Below, in pieces: positions 6,310 to 6,674 of a DNA stretch of 6,674 nt (positions within the stretch are counted from its first letter, which is position 1; each line of letters starts with the position of its first letter). Made by a program: the position numbers and the translations under genes. The DNA is from Rubrobacter sp. (lineage in GTDB: Bacteria > Actinomycetota > Rubrobacteria > Rubrobacterales > Rubrobacteraceae): contig JADDPM010000115.1 of NCBI GenBank assembly GCA_016781885.1, forward strand, positions 1 to 6,674, in the 5' to 3' direction. The notes beneath the pieces are model-generated. The model was not told the DNA's origin. It saw nothing but the letters and a program-made list of their open reading frames with translations, and made no database searches.

Positions 6310-6674
6310 TTAGCTGCGGGCGGCGCTCTGCTCCTGTCTCTCGCCTTGTGCCTCGCCCTTCGGAGGCGCGTCCTTTTTCGGGGCCATGACCATGACCATA
6401 TTACGGCCGTCGAGGTTCGGCTGGCTCTCGATGCGCCCGTAGTCACCAAGGTCATCCGCGAGCCTGCGGAGGAGCTTCTCGCCCAGATCCGGGTGTTGCA
6501 CCTCGCGTCCGCGGAACATGATCGTGACTTTCACCTTGTCGCCGCCGCGCAGGAAACGCTCGACGTGGCCGCGCTTGGTGTTGAAATCGTGGTCGCCGAT
6601 CTTCGGGCGGAGCTTTATCTCACGCACGTTGATGTTGACCTGCTTCTTGCGGGCGGCCTTGCGGGCCTGCTCCT
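6310..6674 (-). CDS. infC: Translation initiation factor IF3, C-terminal part (5' end outside window)
   Basis: IF3 binds the 30S subunit, blocks premature 50S joining and checks the initiator tRNA-start codon match. The frame enters from the right edge and gives 120 complete codons before TAA at 6310-6312. The N-domain and most of the linker are missing; the visible part begins in the basic linker (EQARKAARKKQ). The C-domain is clear: VREIKLRPKIGDHDFNTK, then FLRGGDKVKVTIMFRGRE with its conserved RGRE, and NLDGRNMVMVMAPKK near the end. A hydrophilic tail of about 20 residues rich in Glu, Gln and Ala follows the folded domain; such tails occur in high-G+C Gram-positives. GTG at 6625-6627 is an internal Val codon, not a start, because conserved IF3 sequence continues upstream of it. 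Confidence 0.97.
   Translation of the reverse strand, partial: EQARKAARKKQVNINVREIKLRPKIGDHDFNTKRGHVERFLRGGDKVKVTIMFRGREVQHPDLGEKLLRRLADDLGDYGRIESQPNLDGRNMVMVMAPKKDAPPKGEAQGERQEQSAARS

Overview
The window is one dense, G+C-rich operon read entirely on the minus strand. In transcription order, from the right end to the left, it holds: infC (3' part only), rpmI, rplT, ktrB, ktrA, a TrmH/SpoU-family RNA methyltransferase gene, pheS and pheT (5' two-thirds only). Both end genes are cut by the window edges, not broken. No rRNA, tRNA, mobile element, CRISPR array or Rho-independent terminator was seen, and no gene-free stretch exceeds 104 bases.

The order infC-rpmI-rplT, then an rRNA methyltransferase, then pheS-pheT is the conserved bacterial translation cluster found in many Actinomycetota and other Gram-positives. 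The G+C-rich sequence, the frequent GTG/TTG starts and the protein sequences suggest a deep-branching actinobacterium, for instance of the Rubrobacter type. This is an inference from general resemblance; no search was possible.

Region by region (all minus strand): 6310-6674 encodes the C-terminal domain of IF3. 6206-6309 is the only real intergenic space, with an extended -10-like motif and a small hairpin. 6008-6205 is bL35. 5303-6007 is bL20 at twice its normal length. 3964-5283 and 3292-3954 are KtrB and KtrA, the membrane and gating subunits of a K+ uptake system, set inside the translation operon. 2612-3295 is the methyltransferase. 1578-2606 and 1-1558 are the alpha and beta subunits of phenylalanyl-tRNA synthetase.

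The standout is rplT. After a normal ~117-residue L20 core, the reading frame continues for another ~117 acidic residues. These hold two tandem copies of a domain that reads like the peripheral subunit-binding (E3-binding) domain of 2-oxo-acid dehydrogenase E2 subunits. A ribosomal protein with two such protein-docking modules is unexpected and is the best candidate here for something undescribed. The second unusual point is the ktrBA pair within the translation operon, both genes starting with TTG, which would suit weak translation from a strongly transcribed message.
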